Shown here: positions 25,667 through 33,447 of the stretch, one piece after another
Numbering within the stretch: the stretch's first letter is position 1
Layout of the letters: each line of letters opens with the position of its first letter
Assembly (NCBI GenBank): GCA_035995185.1
Contig: DASYKT010000002.1
Coordinates: 380,230-444,229 of the forward strand
Source: DASYKT01 sp035995185
GTDB taxonomy: Bacteria > Acidobacteriota > Blastocatellia > Pyrinomonadales > Pyrinomonadaceae
Direction: 5' to 3'
DNA length: 64,000 nt
Translations under genes and position numbers: made by a program
The notes under the pieces: generated by a model
The model's input: the letters and a program-made list of their open reading frames with translations, nothing else
Database searches by the model: none
Told to the model about the DNA's origin: nothing

Positions 25667-25903
25667 ATGCCCACAATCTTCAGAACCAGAGGATACAGAT
25701 TTTTCTTTTTTAGTTTAGAGGGAAACGAGCCGCCGCACGTTCATATCGAGCAGGCAGAAAAATTTGCGAAGTTTTGGTTAGATCCGGTATCTTTAGTCAA
25801 GTCAAAAGGTTTTCGAAGCAAACAACTTGCTGAAGTCCAGAGTATAATAGAAGAAAATAAGACATTGTTTTTGGAGAAATGGAATGGGTATTTTAGCAAT
25901 TGA
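25667..25903 (+). CDS. DUF4160 family protein
   Basis: 78 residues. MPTIFRTRGYRFFFFSLEGN followed by EPPHVHIE is the DUF4160 signature (PPHVHV/I box), and the C-terminus FLEKWNGYF is also typical. It overlaps the next gene, a DUF2442 protein, by 20 bases. This pair recurs in many bacteria and is suspected to be a toxin-antitoxin-like or mobile two-gene module; no activity is proven. It follows the sigma-54 activator by 24 bases but is lower in GC, so it may be a recent insertion. Confidence 0.88.
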   Translation: MPTIFRTRGYRFFFFSLEGNEPPHVHIEQAEKFAKFWLDPVSLVKSKGFRSKQLAEVQSIIEENKTLFLEKWNGYFSN

Positions 25904-26126
25904 AGTCGAACCGCTGGCAGTGGACGTTACCTGTTCAGATGATAGCCTCCACGTCGTTTTAGCTGATGGGCGTGAAATATCCGCGCCGCTGGTTTGGTTC
26001 CCGCGCCTGCAGGAAGCCACTGCCCAACAGAGGAAGAACTGGCGTTTGATCGGCGGTGGGATAGGTATTCACTGGGAAGATGTAGACGAGGATATCTCCA
26101 TTGAAAGTTTATTGAGGTTCAATTAA
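25884..26126 (+). CDS. DUF2442 family protein
   Basis: 80 residues. The DUF2442 core is visible: VTCSDDSLHVVLADGREISA, PLVWFPRLQEATAQQRKNW and GIHWEDVDEDISIESLL. Its ribosome binding site (GGAG) and start lie inside the end of the DUF4160 gene, giving a 20-base overlap and tight coupling. In related TA-like modules the DUF2442 protein is proposed as the antitoxin or DNA-binding part, which is inference. Confidence 0.88.
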   Translation: MGILAIEVEPLAVDVTCSDDSLHVVLADGREISAPLVWFPRLQEATAQQRKNWRLIGGGIGIHWEDVDEDISIESLLRFN

Positions 26127-26264
26127 CCGCACTGATTACTATTATCCCATATCAAAATTTTTAGCCGGCGTAAGATCAATCCGAACATTCCAATTTGTGT
26201 TCTACATCCTTGGTTGATGACGAATTAAACCTGCCCGCGAAATACAAATAAACTTTTAAAGAAA

Positions 26265-26320
26265 GAACCACCCCGTCGCGCTGGAGCCGAGCCACCCCCT
26301 CCTTCGTAAGAAGGGAGTTT
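26265..26320. repeat. ACCACCCC-type dispersed repeat, copy 2
   Basis: GAACCACCCCGTCGCGCTGG then GCCACCCCCTCCTTCGTAAG and AAGGGAGTTT. It matches the copies at 23161 and 37732 with a few changes in the middle and one in the terminal hairpin. It lies in the 26127-26431 intergenic stretch, which otherwise shows no gene. Confidence 0.78.
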
Positions 26321-26431
26321 GTACAAAAAATTTATTTTAATTGCCCACCTAATCTCTTTTCTGTTAGTATTTACGTATAGAAAAGTTTAGAAGTATTGTT
26401 CGGCAGCAGTGCCGGAAAGGATTTATTTACT

Positions 26432-26872
26432 ATGGGATACGATAGAGATGAAGAATCGGGAGCGATGACCAAGCTTACTTACCTGATAATCGGCGGCGGC
26501 ATAGGCGCCATCCTGGCACTGCTTTTCGCGCCGAAATCGGGACAGGAACTTCGTGAAGACATTGCCGACGTGACCCGCAAGGGCCTGGAAAAAGGCCGCG
26601 AGGCAGCCGGACACCTGGGCGAGGCCGCGGGCGAGTATTATGAAGTAGCCAAAGACAAGACCGGCGAGCTTTACAGTGCCGCGCAGGAAAAAGCCGAAGA
26701 ATTAGCGGGACGCGCCCGTGAAGCGGCGGCACGCACGGCGAATCCGTTTACTGCCGCGGTCGAGGCCGGTAAGAAAGCTTATTACGAGGAAAAGCATAAA
26801 ACCGAAGGCGGCGACACTGAAGAACGCCCGACCTACCCGGTAAAGGACCAGGACAGCGGAAATAATAACTAG
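26432..26872 (+). CDS. YtxH-domain membrane-anchored protein
   Basis: 146 residues from the ATG at 26432 (MGYDRDEESGAMTKLTYLII), which has GGAAAGGA about 10 bases upstream. A single TM helix ends in GAILALLFAPKSGQELRE, the YtxH signature (LFAPKSG). The remainder is a long charged, Ala-rich amphipathic helix with 11-residue-type repeats (KGLEKGREAAGHLGEAAGEY, KDKTGELYSAAQEKAEELAG), like LEA or gas-vesicle-associated stress proteins. Probably an inner-membrane stress protein facing the cytoplasm. Followed after 8 bases by a DUF948-like gene, a common pairing. Confidence 0.88.
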   Translation: MGYDRDEESGAMTKLTYLIIGGGIGAILALLFAPKSGQELREDIADVTRKGLEKGREAAGHLGEAAGEYYEVAKDKTGELYSAAQEKAEELAGRAREAAARTANPFTAAVEAGKKAYYEEKHKTEGGDTEERPTYPVKDQDSGNNN

Positions 26873-26880
26873 CGAAGATT

Positions 26881-27420
26881 ATGAATGCCAGTGAACCTAT
26901 TTTTTGGATAATGATCGCCTCGATAGTGATCGCGATATCTTTTGTTGTGATCGCGCTTGCCGTAATATTTATCGCGATGCTGGTGCGGCGGGCGGTGCAA
27001 ACCGTGCACCGCGTCGAGGAGCGTATTGAGCCCTTGATCGACAAGGTGACCATGATCGGCGATCAAGGCAAGGAAATGGCCGGGCAATTTAATGAAGTTT
27101 CCGGGCATCTCGCGTCAGCGGCGAAAAATCTCGCCGAATCTACCGAGCTGATCAAAGAAGAAGTCGCCGAGCTAAAAGAATTGGTCGGGCACACTGCTCT
27201 CGTCGCTAAAGATAAAGTTGCGCTGGTCAGCCAGACGATAGATAAAACTCAGCTTCAGGTGGCGAACACGACGGATTTTATCCAGGAACGCATCGTCCAG
27301 CCCGCGCGCGAGGTCGCCGCGATAATGGCCGGTTTGCGAAAAGGATTGGAAGTGCTTCTGGCGCCGTCGCCAAAACAGATCGACCGCGTCTATACGGACG
27401 AGGAAATGTTTATCGGATAG
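26881..27420 (+). CDS. DUF948-like membrane-anchored coiled-coil protein
   Basis: 179 residues. One N-terminal TM helix (FWIMIASIVIAISFVVIALA...) is followed by a long helical region (VHRVEERIEPLIDKVTMIGD ... VSGHLASAAKNLAESTELIK) with a heptad pattern, resembling DUF948 proteins that accompany YtxH proteins in Firmicutes and other phyla. The C-terminus ends KQIDRVYTDEEMFIG. Function unknown; likely works with the YtxH protein encoded eight bases upstream at the cell envelope. Confidence 0.8.
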   Translation: MNASEPIFWIMIASIVIAISFVVIALAVIFIAMLVRRAVQTVHRVEERIEPLIDKVTMIGDQGKEMAGQFNEVSGHLASAAKNLAESTELIKEEVAELKELVGHTALVAKDKVALVSQTIDKTQLQVANTTDFIQERIVQPAREVAAIMAGLRKGLEVLLAPSPKQIDRVYTDEEMFIG

Positions 27421-27443
27421 AGCGAAGTTCTAATTTTTGTGAG

Positions 27444-27462
27444 AATGCCCGGGCATTTTTTG
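27444..27462 (+). terminator. Weak Rho-independent terminator
   Basis: The palindrome AATGCCCGGGCATT (27444-27457) is followed by TTTTTG. The loop must be taken from the palindrome's centre, so the stem is short. It sits 24 bases after the DUF948-like stop codon. Confidence 0.5.
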
Positions 27463-27490
27463 TTTTAAATAAACGAGAAGATTAATTCGC

Positions 27491-27593
27491 AGGTCTGGAA
27501 GGGTTGCTTGCGCCCGCCGCCTTTTTTGTAATTGCCAGCTCTACCTAACCTTAAATAAACCAAGAGCGGGGCGCAAGCAACCCTTCCAGACCT
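27491..27593. repeat. Long inverted repeat between convergent genes
   Basis: Exact 24-base inverted repeats (AGGTCTGGAAGGGTTGCTTG and four more bases at 27491-27514, its complement at 27570-27593) enclose 55 bases with no gene. It lies between the ends of the DUF948-like gene and the acyl-CoA ligase gene and could serve as a bidirectional transcription stop or be a MITE-like remnant. No other copy is in this window. Confidence 0.75.
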
Positions 27594-27598
27594 TGAGG

Positions 27599-29119
27599 TC
27601 ATTCACTTGTCTTATTTTCCTTAAACATCCGCGCCAATTCCCGTTTCAATAATTTACCGGTCGGGCCTTTGGGAATGTCTTTTAAGAAGCGCACGGACTT
27701 TGGGCATTTGAAATCGGCCAGGCGCTCGCGGCAGAAATTTATCACTTCGTCTTCGGTTACTTCAGCTCCGTCCTTTAAAACTATAAACGCCGCTACTTCT
27801 TCGCCGTAGAGTTCATCGGGCACGCCGATCACCGCCGCTGAAGACACGGCCGGGTGCGAAAAAAGAAGCTCGTCGATCTCGCGCGGGTAGATATTTTCAC
27901 CACTGCGGATGATCATATCGGATTTGCGGTCGGCGATGTAAAAGAAACCATCGGGCGAGCGGTAGCCGATGTCGCCGGTATGAAACCAACCGCCCCGGAA
28001 AGCCTTTTCGGTCGCCTCTTCATTTTTGAAATAGGCTTTAAAGATATTGTCGCCGCGCAGGACGATCTCGCCCAGTTCACCGTCCGGGAGCGGGCGGTCT
28101 TCTTCGTCAAACACCGCCATTTCATTGCCGATGGGTTTTCCGCACGAACCGGCGCGGCGATCTTCGTCGGGCGGATTAAAAGTAGAGCGGCAGGTCGATT
28201 CCGACAGGCCGTAACCTTCAATTACAGGGCAGTTAAAGGTTTCTTCAAACTTTTTCATGACCTCCGCCGGAACCGGCGCCGAGCCGCACATCGCAAAACG
28301 AAGCTGCGCGGTGTCGAAATTTTCCGGCACGCCACCGGGAAATTTTTGCAGCAGCATCGAGAGCATCGTGGCCACCGAGCCGAAGGAGGTAATTTTGTAA
28401 TCGGATATTATCTGCCAGAATTTTGAAGCGGAAAATTTCGGGCTGACCACGCTCGCCCCCCCGGCGTAGAGGGGCGTCATAGTAGTTACCGAAACCGCGT
28501 TCATGTGAAAAAGTGGCATGATGGTCAGCAGCCGGTCTTTTTCCGTATAGCAGAGCCACTCGGTTATCTGGCGGGCGTTGGCGATAAGATTGCAATGGGT
28601 GAGCAGGCAGCCCTTCGGCTTTCCGGTCGTGCCGCTGGTGTAAATGATGATGGCGTCGTCTTCACCGGATAATTCGACTCCCCTGAGTTCGTCGCTTTGA
28701 TCTTTAGTAGCCGCAGAAACGTCGTCAAACATTATTATATTTTGGAGTGTCGGCAGCGTCTCACGCGCGGGCAGACTAAAGTCTGCGCTCCCAAGCAGCA
28801 GCTTCGCTTCCGAATTATTTACGACATACCGGATCTCTTCGGCTTTGAGTAAAGAATTTACCGGCCCGGCCAGGGCGCCGATCTTAAAGCAGGCGAAATA
28901 GGCAATGATGTACTCCGCGCTGTTGGGCATCAGCAGGCTAACGACATCGCCTTTGCCAATTCCATTTGCTTTTAGCAAATTAGCGGTGCGATTAACGGTT
29001 TTATCCAGCTCCGTATAGGTCCAACGCCTGCCGTCTGCTTCGGAGATCAAAAAAGTTTCGTCAGGTTTTTCCGCGCAGCGCTGTTCCAGCAGTTCGCGCA
29101 AGGTTTGTGGTTTTGCCAT
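27599..29119 (-). CDS. Acyl-CoA synthetase (AMP-forming, ANL superfamily)
   Basis: About 506 residues from the ATG at 29119 (MAKPQTLRELLEQRC); an in-frame TTG is three codons upstream. Core motifs: IIYTSGTTGKPKGCLLTH (ATP phosphate loop), GYGLSESTC, GWFHTGDIGY and the C-terminal lysine motif GPTGKLLKRELA, which includes the adenylation lysine. It activates a carboxylic acid as acyl-AMP and transfers it to CoA. The chain-length preference cannot be read; it resembles medium/long-chain fatty-acid and crotonobetaine-type ligases. A single-gene minus-strand unit in a plus-strand region. Confidence 0.92.
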   Translation of the reverse strand: MAKPQTLRELLEQRCAEKPDETFLISEADGRRWTYTELDKTVNRTANLLKANGIGKGDVVSLLMPNSAEYIIAYFACFKIGALAGPVNSLLKAEEIRYVVNNSEAKLLLGSADFSLPARETLPTLQNIIMFDDVSAATKDQSDELRGVELSGEDDAIIIYTSGTTGKPKGCLLTHCNLIANARQITEWLCYTEKDRLLTIMPLFHMNAVSVTTMTPLYAGGASVVSPKFSASKFWQIISDYKITSFGSVATMLSMLLQKFPGGVPENFDTAQLRFAMCGSAPVPAEVMKKFEETFNCPVIEGYGLSESTCRSTFNPPDEDRRAGSCGKPIGNEMAVFDEEDRPLPDGELGEIVLRGDNIFKAYFKNEEATEKAFRGGWFHTGDIGYRSPDGFFYIADRKSDMIIRSGENIYPREIDELLFSHPAVSSAAVIGVPDELYGEEVAAFIVLKDGAEVTEDEVINFCRERLADFKCPKSVRFLKDIPKGPTGKLLKRELARMFKENKTSE

Positions 29120-29350
29120 CGTCTGCAAAAAAATTCCAGGGGCTCAAAAATTGTAAGTAAAGCCGGGGATTAGTGTAACATTTCAGGGCTTTTTCTCATT
29201 AACAAATAGACACAAAGACGTAAGCGCTATTTTTCGTGTTTATTCAGTAGAACCGGCATCGCACTTTATAAGTGCGAGCGTTTTCCGGTTTATTGCTGAT
29301 CCCTGGTATATAAAAATTTCCATTCGAAGATCGTTTAAAGGAGTTTTCTT

Positions 29351-30838
29351 ATGAAAAGTAAAGGCAAATCGCTCGGGTATCAAACCAAATCCGGGTTTGT
29401 TATGTCGGAGTTTGAAACGCCCGATGTCCCTGATTATGTTATCGCGGAATTGCGGTATGAAAGCCCGGTGGCTTTTACCACCACGAAATTTGCCGCCCCG
29501 GCGGCGGCAAAACCCGAAGCCGAATCGCTTAATAAGATCCTGGAAAGATTTGAGATCGATAAAATGGGTTCGCATTTTCAGATGAAAATCGACGAGGTAA
29601 AAGAGAGAATTGCGGTCGCAAACGCCCTGCCGGTGGAACCCGATATAAAGAAATTTAAATCAAAGGGCGCTGACGAAGAATTCCTGAAAAGCGGTTTCGT
29701 GCAGATAGTTCCCAAGAAAGGCTCGGATGCGAAGAAGATCGCCCAGGCCCTGCAAAAACACGGTTCCGTTTGGCAGGCTTATGTGGCGCCAAGGCCGGTC
29801 CCGGCCAGCCTGAACGGCCCCGCCGCCGGGAGCCGTAACTTTGAACCCAGCCAGGGATATCTTTGCTCTGCTCCTGACGGTATAGACGCCATGGGCGTCT
29901 GGCCGCTGGCGGGCGCCAAGGGCAAAGGCGTGACGATCTGTGACATCGAAGGCGCGTGGAACCTGCGTCACGAAGACCTGCCGGCCGGCATTCAACTGAT
30001 CGGCGGCAATATGCTTACCACGCTGGACTGGCGTAATCACGGCACGGCTGTCTTAGGCGAAATGGTTTCAGTCTCTAATCAATTCGGCACCGTCGGCATC
30101 AGCCGGGAAGCCACCGCGGTGGTCAATTCCGCTTTTACCAACGGTGTTTTTAACACGGCGGCGGCGATCACCAATGCGACCAGTAAATTAAAAGCCGGCG
30201 ACGTGATTCTGATCGAACTGCAGGCCACCGGCCCGAACGGCAAATATGTCGCCATGCAATATTGGGATGACATTTACACCGCCATCAAGGCCGCCGTGGC
30301 AAAAGGCATCACCGTGGTCGAAGCAGCCGGTAACGGCAACGACAACTTCGACCTGCCGGTCTTTAACGGCACGGGGCTGCAAAAAGACAGCGGCGCGATC
30401 GTGGTCGGCGCCGGCATTCCCCCGACGAATTATTTTGACGTTGACGGTTTCGGCGCGCCATTCCCGGGCTATTCAAATATAGGCGTTCCACGCTCGCGCA
30501 TCTTTTTCTCGAATTACGGAAAGATCGTAAACGTTCAGGGCTGGGGCTGGCACGTGAGCACGCTGGGTTATGGAGACGCGCAGGGCGGATCGGCCTCGGA
30601 AAACAACTGGTATACGCTGCGTTTTTCCGGAACTTCGAGCGCTTCGCCGATCGTTACCGGCGCGGTCGCCTGCCTGCAGGGACGCGCCAAAGCGAAAAAC
30701 GGCGCGCCATTGACACCCGCCAGGGTGAGGAAGATACTTATGGATACAGGCACGCCGCAGCAGGCCGGGCCGGGAGTTCCGCTAACGCAGAATATCGGAC
30801 CGCTGCCCAACCTGGCTAAGGCGATGACGCAAGTATAG
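29351..30838 (+). CDS. Subtilisin-like S8 serine peptidase with N-terminal prodomain-like region
   Basis: 495 residues with AAGGAG before the ATG. The triad is visible: Asp in GVTICDIEGAW, His in RNHGTAVLGEM, Ser in FSGTSSASPIVTGAVA, plus the oxyanion Asn in VEAAGNGNDN. The first ~170 residues contain a region FVQIVPKKGSDAKKIAQAL followed by VWQAYVAPRPVP, which has the strand-helix-strand pattern of a subtilisin propeptide. There is no ordinary signal peptide. The next gene encodes a small protein resembling this prodomain region. Probably a processed protease; location uncertain. Confidence 0.9.
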   Translation: MKSKGKSLGYQTKSGFVMSEFETPDVPDYVIAELRYESPVAFTTTKFAAPAAAKPEAESLNKILERFEIDKMGSHFQMKIDEVKERIAVANALPVEPDIKKFKSKGADEEFLKSGFVQIVPKKGSDAKKIAQALQKHGSVWQAYVAPRPVPASLNGPAAGSRNFEPSQGYLCSAPDGIDAMGVWPLAGAKGKGVTICDIEGAWNLRHEDLPAGIQLIGGNMLTTLDWRNHGTAVLGEMVSVSNQFGTVGISREATAVVNSAFTNGVFNTAAAITNATSKLKAGDVILIELQATGPNGKYVAMQYWDDIYTAIKAAVAKGITVVEAAGNGNDNFDLPVFNGTGLQKDSGAIVVGAGIPPTNYFDVDGFGAPFPGYSNIGVPRSRIFFSNYGKIVNVQGWGWHVSTLGYGDAQGGSASENNWYTLRFSGTSSASPIVTGAVACLQGRAKAKNGAPLTPARVRKILMDTGTPQQAGPGVPLTQNIGPLPNLAKAMTQV

Positions 30839-30853
30839 GGTGACAAGTAAGCA

Positions 30854-31201
30854 ATGATGCCCGCAGTACCATTACCGGAAGATTCCGGGATCAAAAAGTC
30901 CGTGGAAGTAAAATTGAAACCCGGCTGGGTTTTAAATGAGCGGCGCGATACCATAACGTCCGATAAGGGAGAGAAATTCTCCCTTAAAAGCAAGCTCCCG
31001 GAAAAGTGCCGCGTGGTCCATAAAATTCCGGAATTAGCCAAGGCCGATCCCAAAAAGCTTTCGAAGGAAGAACATGAACTGCGCCGTTACCTGCAGGTAA
31101 TAGTTTCGGACGAGGGCTCACCCGAAGAATGCTTGAAGAGTATCGAGGATTGGCCCGGCGTGGAAAAGGTTTATCACACGCCGGATGTCAGTTTGCCTTA
31201 G
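30854..31201 (+). CDS. Small protein resembling the adjacent subtilase's prodomain
   Basis: 115 residues, start ATG at 30854 (the next codon is also ATG), 15 bases after the subtilase stop. The last 40 residues (YLQVIVSDEGSPEECLKSIE, then GVEKVYHTPDV) align with the region of the upstream subtilase around QIVPKKGSDAKKIAQAL and WQAYVAP, sharing IVxxxGS, an amphipathic helix and a Y-x-x-P end. This suggests a stand-alone I9-like inhibitor or folding chaperone of that protease. No signal peptide. The family is not one I can name, so the role is inference from the alignment and position. A terminator follows. Confidence 0.65.
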   Translation: MMPAVPLPEDSGIKKSVEVKLKPGWVLNERRDTITSDKGEKFSLKSKLPEKCRVVHKIPELAKADPKKLSKEEHELRRYLQVIVSDEGSPEECLKSIEDWPGVEKVYHTPDVSLP

Positions 31202-31221
31202 CAGTATCTAAAAAAGTTGCG

Positions 31222-31248
31222 AAAGCCGCTCATCATGGGCGGCTTTTT
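31222..31248 (+). terminator. Rho-independent terminator of the subtilase unit
   Basis: Stem AAAGCCGC (31222-31229) with GCGGCTTT (31239-31246), nine-base loop and a T run. It closes the subtilase and prodomain-like gene pair. Confidence 0.85.
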
Positions 31249-31258
31249 GTATTTTAAG

Positions 31259-31456
31259 GTCCGCGCAGCGGACTGTAGAAAATAGCCCAGGGCTTTAGCC
31301 CTGGGTCTTGATCAATTTGAAGTGCTAGCCCTGAAGGGGCGGCAGAAGATTCTGCCGCCCCTTCAGGGCTGGATCGTTTTGGAATTCATATACCCAGGGT
31401 GGCGCTCGCTTCGCTCACTTACCCTGGGCTATTATCTTTGTCCCCGTTGGGGACTT
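31259..31456. repeat. Nested palindrome cluster, CCCAGGG/CCCTGGG type
   Basis: Consecutive hairpins: GTCCGC-GCA-GCGGAC (31259-31273), AGCCCAGGGCTTTAGCCCTG, then a perfect 21-bp stem (31327-31347 with 31350-31370) and ACCCAGGGTGGCGC...TTACCCTGGGCT, ending GTCCCCGTTGGGGAC. The outer CCCAGGG and CCCTGGG words can also pair with each other. No gene. It fits a REP/composite element in the 340-base gap before the aldehyde dehydrogenase gene. Confidence 0.7.
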
Positions 31457-31544
31457 TTAAGGATAAATTTTCAAACTGACCCACTGCCTTAAATTTCTCT
31501 TGGCTTATTAATATATGTAAGCTAGGGTTATAATCAACAAAAAT

Positions 31545-33023
31545 ATGACTGTCTATAAGAATTTTATCAACGGACAATGGGTCGAGTCGTCTTCGGAGCG
31601 AACCGTCCCGAATATAAATCCCGCCTGCACTGATGACATCATCGGTACGGTCAAGCTGGCGACGCGCCATGAAGCAAAAATGGCGGTGGAATTTGCCTGG
31701 GAAAACTTCAAGCGCTGGCGCGACACGCCCGCCCCGCAGCGCGGCAAAATACTTGCCCGCGCGGCGCAGTTGATGGAAGCCGATAAGGAAAACCTGGCGC
31801 AAATACTTACGCGCGAGGAAGGTAAGACGCTCGCCGAATCGCGCGGTGAACTCGGCCGCGCCATCAACGTGGTAGATTTTTGCGCCGGGGAAACCCGCCG
31901 GATGAACGGCGAAACCATTCAATCCGAGCTCCCGGCGAATTTTGCCTACACGATAAAGGAACCGCACGGCGTCGTTGCCGTCATCACGCCCTGGAATTTT
32001 CCGGTGGCGATACCGGCGTGGAAGATAGCTCCGGCGCTGGCGGCGGGAAACACGGTGGTGTTCAAACCGGCGACCGTCACCCCGGCGACGGCGGTACGCC
32101 TGGTAGAGATATTTACCGAGGCCGGCGTTCCCTCAGGCGTGCTTAATTTGATCCTCGGCTCCGGTTCGGAAGCCGGTGACGAGATCGTCGGTCACCCGGC
32201 GGTCAAAGCCATTTCCTTTACCGGTTCGACCGGGATCGGGCTGAAACTTTACGAGCAGGCCGCCAGGCGCGGCGCGAAGGTGCAGTGCGAGATGGGCGGA
32301 AAAAATCCGGTCGTGGTGCTGGAAGATGCGGATATGGACCTGGCGGTGGAATCGACCGCGCAGGGCGCATTCGGCTCGACGGGCCAGCGCTGCACGGCGA
32401 CCAGCCGCGCGATCGTGATCGATTCGGTGGCTGATGAATTTGTGGCAAAGATCGTGGAACATGCTAAAAATATCGTGCTGGGCGACGGGGCGAATCCGCT
32501 GGCGCAAGTCGGCCCTTCGGTTGACGCGGGACAGTACAAAACGGTGCTGGATTATATTGAGATCGGTAAAGAGGATGGCGCAAAGCTGCTCTGCGGCGGT
32601 AAAAAAGCCGAAGGCGAGCATCTGGAAAAAGGCTACTTTGTCGAACCTACGGTGTTCGATCACGTCACGCCGGATATGCGTATCGCCCGCGAGGAAATTT
32701 TCGGCCCCGTCTTGTCGGTGCTGCGCGTAAAAGATTTTGAGGAAGCAATGGCCGTCGCCAACGACAGCGAGTTCGGACTCTCGTCGTCGATATTTTCGGG
32801 CGACCCTTCGCGCATCTTTAAGTTTGTCCACGAGATCGAAACCGGCATGACGCATATCAATTCGCCAACGACCGGCGGCGAAGCTCATATTCCCTTTGGC
32901 GGAACGAAAGCGACCAGCGTCGGCGCGCGCGAGCAAGGCTCGACCTCGCTCGATTTTTATACCGAGCTAAAAGTGGTCTATGTCGATTACACCGGCCGCA
33001 AGCGCGAGGGGAATTTGTATTAA
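31545..33023 (+). CDS. NAD(P)-dependent aldehyde dehydrogenase
   Basis: 492 residues, full length. Visible motifs: VITPWNFPVAIPAWKIAPAL, the cofactor site FTGSTGIG, the catalytic Glu in CEMGGKNP and the catalytic Cys in STGQRCTATSRAIV. The overall pattern is closest to alpha-ketoglutaric semialdehyde dehydrogenases and related YcbD-type enzymes, but substrates in this family are not safely read from sequence. No sugar-acid genes are near. It could oxidise malonic semialdehyde made by the aminotransferase at 40.9 kb, which is speculative. The ribosome binding site is poor. Confidence 0.9.
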   Translation: MTVYKNFINGQWVESSSERTVPNINPACTDDIIGTVKLATRHEAKMAVEFAWENFKRWRDTPAPQRGKILARAAQLMEADKENLAQILTREEGKTLAESRGELGRAINVVDFCAGETRRMNGETIQSELPANFAYTIKEPHGVVAVITPWNFPVAIPAWKIAPALAAGNTVVFKPATVTPATAVRLVEIFTEAGVPSGVLNLILGSGSEAGDEIVGHPAVKAISFTGSTGIGLKLYEQAARRGAKVQCEMGGKNPVVVLEDADMDLAVESTAQGAFGSTGQRCTATSRAIVIDSVADEFVAKIVEHAKNIVLGDGANPLAQVGPSVDAGQYKTVLDYIEIGKEDGAKLLCGGKKAEGEHLEKGYFVEPTVFDHVTPDMRIAREEIFGPVLSVLRVKDFEEAMAVANDSEFGLSSSIFSGDPSRIFKFVHEIETGMTHINSPTTGGEAHIPFGGTKATSVGAREQGSTSLDFYTELKVVYVDYTGRKREGNLY

Positions 33024-33036
33024 GAGGTTAATTAAG

Positions 33037-33249
33037 ATGAAAAATAATTATACCGCGGTTGTTAAAAAAGATGGAGATTGGTGGATCGGTTGGATCGAAG
33101 AAATTCCCGGTGTTAATTGTCAGGAATCGACAAGGGAGAAATTGTTAGAAAGTCTCAGAATAACTTTAGCTGAAGCACTTGAATTCAACCGCGAAGATGC
33201 GATAAAAAGTGCTGGCACTGATTATCAAGAAGAATTTGTTGCAGTATGA
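33037..33249 (+). CDS. hicB: HicB-family antitoxin
   Basis: About 70 residues from the ATG at 33037 (MKNNYTAVVKKDGDWWIGWI), with AAGAGG upstream. The HicB pattern is clear: strand, strand, EIPGVNCQESTREKLLESLR and ITLAEALEFNRED. It has no C-terminal DNA-binding extension, so autoregulation by a helix-turn-helix is not visible. The stop overlaps the hicA start by four bases (ATGA). Order is hicB then hicA, the reverse of the E. coli operon but common elsewhere. It lies 13 bases after the aldehyde dehydrogenase and may share its transcript. Confidence 0.9.
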   Translation: MKNNYTAVVKKDGDWWIGWIEEIPGVNCQESTREKLLESLRITLAEALEFNREDAIKSAGTDYQEEFVAV

Positions 33250-33440
33250 AGCGGAGAGATTTAATTCGCTATCTTCACTCCCACGGCTGCGAATTATTAC
33301 GCGAAGGTGGAAGCCACTCATGGTGGCATAATCCAACTTTGAATAGAAGGTCTTCCGTACCTAGACATAATGAAGTCAAAGATAATTTGATTAAGAAGAT
33401 CTGCAAAGATCTAGGAATTCCACAGCCCTCTAATAAATAG
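33246..33440 (+). CDS. hicA: HicA-family mRNA interferase toxin
   Basis: 64 residues. MKRRDLIRYLHSHGCELLRE followed by GGSHSWWHNP is the double-stranded-RNA-binding-like fold of HicA, with the catalytic His in GGSHSWW and the conserved RRSSVPRHNEVKDNLIKKIC. HicA cleaves mRNA when not held by HicB. The gene overlaps hicB by four bases and is followed eight bases later by the S9 peptidase gene. Confidence 0.93.
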   Translation: MKRRDLIRYLHSHGCELLREGGSHSWWHNPTLNRRSSVPRHNEVKDNLIKKICKDLGIPQPSNK

Positions 33441-33447
33441 GAGAAGA

